Source of the DNA: Dehalococcoidia bacterium
Lineage (GTDB): Bacteria; Chloroflexota; Dehalococcoidia; GIF9; AB-539-J10
Direction of reading: 5' to 3'
Assembly (NCBI GenBank): GCA_004376695.1
Contig: SOJB01000106.1
Location: forward strand, 1-7,800
DNA length: 7,800 nucleotides
In this document: positions 6,632 through 7,800 of the stretch, piece by piece
Numbering within the stretch: the first letter of the stretch is position 1
How the letters are laid out: the number at the start of each line of letters is the position of its first letter
Program-made: the position numbers and the translations under genes
Notes under the pieces: generated by a model
What the model was told of the DNA's origin: nothing
Databases searched by the model: none
The model's input: only the letters and a program-made list of their open reading frames with translations

Positions 6632-7207
6632 CTAGTTGAACTTGTTCATCGCCGCTTCTATCCCATTGGTAAGAAAGCAATCGATGACTTCAGATACGGT
6701 GACAACTGCGGGCTCAATCAGCTTTTCTTCCTGAGATGAGAAGCCACCGAGCACATGGCTGACTATGGCGTCCTCGCCGACGGATTGCCTTTCCATCTGG
6801 GGATGCTCAATACCCACCCTGACGCGTGGAAAATCCTCACTTCCCAGGGCCGAGATAAGAGAGTTCATTCCCCTGTGTCCTCCCGAGCCTCCGCTCTGCC
6901 GCAGGCGAATCTTGCCTAAAGGCAAATCGAGGTCATCATAGACTATCAAGAGGTCGCTCAAATGAATGTCGTGCTTGCGCACCAAGCAGGCCACGGTTGT
7001 GCCGCTGAGGTTTACAAAGGTCATGGGCCTGGCCAGCAGCACTCTCTCACCCCCCACTTCGCCCATGCCCACTCTGGCCCGGCATTGCTTGCGGTCGAAA
7101 CGGATGGAGTGAAGCCGGGCGTAGTGATTGAGACATCGGAAGCCGATGTTGTGGCGGTTACGCGCGTAAACCTTGCCCGGGTTACCCAGACCAACGATGA
7201 GTTTCAC
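6632..7207 (-). CDS. pth: Peptidyl-tRNA hydrolase
   Basis: Releases tRNA from peptidyl-tRNA dropped by stalled ribosomes; essential and cytoplasmic. It has 191 residues, normal length. The start KLIVGLGNPG is diagnostic. By motif: Asn9, Tyr14, catalytic His19 in RHNIGF, Phe64 and Asn66 in MTFVNLSG, and Asp91 in YDDLDLPLG. The motif that reads GGHNG in E. coli (Asn114) is GGHRG here, with Arg112 in the tRNA-contact position; this variation probably occurs in other family members. The start codon is GTG at 7207, placed by the conserved N-terminus; its GTGA overlaps the TGA stop of an upstream small ORF by 4 nt. There is no strong ribosome binding site, which fits coupled translation. The LOG-like gene follows after 65 nt. 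Confidence 0.96.
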   Translation of the reverse strand: MKLIVGLGNPGKVYARNRHNIGFRCLNHYARLHSIRFDRKQCRARVGMGEVGGERVLLARPMTFVNLSGTTVACLVRKHDIHLSDLLIVYDDLDLPLGKIRLRQSGGSGGHRGMNSLISALGSEDFPRVRVGIEHPQMERQSVGEDAIVSHVLGGFSSQEEKLIEPAVVTVSEVIDCFLTNGIEAAMNKFN

Positions 7208-7368
7208 TTGACTTCGTTGACGTCTTCAACAACTGGCGCGGACGGCATGCCGATGCAAGCTGTCCTCAGCATTACAGTACTACCCTGCGCCAGAGGTTCC
7301 TTAGTAGCAGCCAGGTTCGCAGGCGCAAGAGCTAGCTGCGATTGGGGAAGCTGTGGATTACATCGCAT
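7204..7368 (-). CDS. Small ORF of unknown function overlapping the pth start
   Basis: A 54-codon frame starting ATG at 7368 and ending in TGA at 7204-7206, which overlaps the pth GTG as GTGA, the classic operon junction. The product begins MRCNPQLPQS and ends VVEDVNEVK; the middle is rich in Ala and Leu and contains two cysteines (residues 3 and 38). I recognise no family. The stop before it in frame lies near 7423, and no GTG or TTG start is available between. There is no good ribosome binding site at 7368. In favour of coding: the exact 4-nt overlap and the acidic, ordered-looking C-terminal third. Against: short length and weak start. It could be a genuine small gene, the remnant of a longer decayed one, or chance. 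Confidence 0.35.
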   Translation of the reverse strand: MRCNPQLPQSQLALAPANLAATKEPLAQGSTVMLRTACIGMPSAPVVEDVNEVK

Positions 7369-7637
7369 AGTCTCGCACGCTGACAGCGCCGTGTCCCGTT
7401 TCCTTCGGTCCCGCTCGGTTTTTCAGCGTGGCTTCTGCCTTCGTTGCAGTGATTCTACCACAGTACATCTCTTGGTTTCCTATTCTGCAGTGGTGTTGCC
7501 GGGCGATTCTCAGAATGGCCGACGGGTTCTCGGAACCCCGACCAGCTAGCCTGCCGCTGCTCCGGCCCTTCAATTTTGGCCTGTGGTGTCGCATCGAGGA
7601 CGCGTTCGGCCGGAGCGTCGCCGCACTCGTCATGCGG
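7369..7637. other. Divergent spacer between pth and tldD, no confident gene
   Basis: About 270 nt of spacer. Open frames on both strands (minus 7358-7633, plus 7428-7682) are Arg/Ser/Pro-rich or unlike any protein I know and lack good start signals; I judge them non-coding. There are small dyads at 7506-7516 (ATTCT-C-AGAAT) and 7524-7538 (GGGTTC-TCG-GAACCC), neither followed by a T-run. I looked for tRNA, tmRNA, RNase P and SRP RNA signatures and found none. It should hold the promoter for pth. Confidence 0.5.
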
Positions 7638-7663
7638 CCTGCAAGCCAGGCTTGGCTTGCAGG
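7638..7663. promoter_or_regulatory. Perfect 10-bp inverted repeat in the tldD promoter region
   Basis: CCTGCAAGCC (7638-7647) and GGCTTGCAGG (7654-7663) are perfect arms around AGGCTT. A second palindrome, AAGCC-A-GGCTT (7643-7653), is nested in it. No T-run follows on either strand, so it is not an intrinsic terminator. The right arm overlaps TTGGCT (7653-7658), a possible -35 for tldD, which suggests an operator. Confidence 0.6.
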
Positions 7664-7680
7664 TGGATATTTGCTAGACT
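7653..7680 (+). promoter_or_regulatory. Candidate extended -10 promoter for the TldD-type gene
   Basis: TGCTAGACT (7672-7680) fits an extended -10 (TGn then TAGACT, four of six matches to TATAAT), 16 nt after TTGGCT (7653-7658). A start near 7687 would give a leader of about 13 nt with the ribosome binding site in it. The match is modest. Confidence 0.35.
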
Positions 7681-7699
7681 GACGGCGAAAGGAGGCTTG

Positions 7700-7800
7700 A
7701 TGGAAATAAAGGAATGGCTTAAGGCGGCCCTGGATGACCTGAGCCGAGCCGGCGCCGACTATGCGGACGGACGCTACCTCGACCGCGAGACAGAGAGCAT
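7700..7800 (+). CDS. TldD/PmbA family metalloprotease, N-terminus only (cut by window edge)
   Basis: The first 33 full codons are visible. The protein starts MEIKEWLKAALDDLS and continues AGADYADGRYLDRETES. This GADYADxRY...ETE pattern is the usual beginning of TldD/PmbA proteins, in which TldD and TldE/PmbA subunits form a zinc-dependent protease that trims peptides such as microcin precursors. The HExxxH-type metal site, which separates catalytic TldD from non-catalytic PmbA, lies outside the window, so I cannot say which it is. The ATG at 7700 has AAAGGAGG (7688-7695) 4 nt upstream. It is transcribed away from pth, from the region holding the perfect inverted repeat. Confidence 0.8.
   Translation, partial: MEIKEWLKAALDDLSRAGADYADGRYLDRETES

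Noticed and set aside
7524..7538. GGGTTC-TCG-GAACCC dyad resembling a tRNA T-arm
   Set aside because: The loop is too short and lacks the TTCRA pattern; no acceptor, D or anticodon arms fit around it.
6962..7549. Plus-strand frame of 195 residues
   Set aside because: Lies antisense over pth and runs into the spacer; no ribosome binding site and no recognisable domain.
7358..7633. Minus-strand 91-residue frame upstream of the small ORF
   Set aside because: Basic, low-complexity product with no family likeness and no good start signal. A weak AGGA before an internal ATG (starting MYCGRITATKAE) leaves a small doubt that it and the 54-codon ORF are pieces of one decayed gene.
7428..7682. Plus-strand 84-residue frame ending just before tldD
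   Set aside because: No ribosome binding site, runs through the perfect inverted repeat, and resembles no known protein.
1..7800. Search for CRISPR repeats, transposases, integrase sites, phage genes and defence systems
   Set aside because: No regularly spaced repeats, no mobile-element genes; the DUF1998 helicase alone is a housekeeping-type repair protein, not evidence of a DISARM-like system, since no methylase or phospholipase-D partner is present in the window.

Overview
The window looks like a stretch of bacterial core chromosome with about 50-55% GC. It carries seven complete recognisable protein genes, two more cut by the window edges, and one small overlapping ORF that I do not recognise. 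Everything except the last gene lies on the minus strand. The protein flavours (a MrfA/YprA-type DUF1998 helicase, a DUF503 protein, a HAPGSTDFQEY-type enolase) and the gene company resemble Chloroflexota, perhaps Dehalococcoidia. That placement is inferred from memory of those families and was not tested by a search.

Layout, read in the direction of minus-strand transcription (right to left). From 7368 a 54-codon ORF of unknown function runs into pth (GTG start, 4-nt overlap). After 65 nt, which hold a good TATAAT box, come a TIGR00725/LOG-like Rossmann protein, then enolase 17 nt later, then a LACTB2-like metallo-beta-lactamase-fold hydrolase whose ATG overlaps the enolase stop (TAATG). After 142 nt comes GAPDH, preceded by a strong AGGAGG. 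After 240 nt of hairpin-rich spacer comes a DUF503/YlxP-like protein, whose stop overlaps the start (TGATG) of a large DExH helicase that runs off the left edge. The helicase frame is open without a stop from 2074 to 2. On the plus strand at the right edge, a TldD/PmbA-type gene begins at 7700 behind AAAGGAGG and a perfect 10-bp inverted repeat.

Functionally, enolase and GAPDH belong to lower glycolysis/gluconeogenesis, and the tightly linked LOG-like and MBL-fold proteins may have accessory metabolic roles. Pth recycles peptidyl-tRNA. DUF503 plus helicase form a second transcriptional unit whose helicase is a DNA-repair type. I see no mobile element, CRISPR array, tRNA or rRNA, and no clear novel multi-gene system. 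The points most worth a second look are the related hairpin-bearing sequences in the spacers on both sides of gap, the unknown ORF overlapping pth, the inverted repeat in the tldD promoter region, and the two stop/start overlaps that pair unrelated functions.
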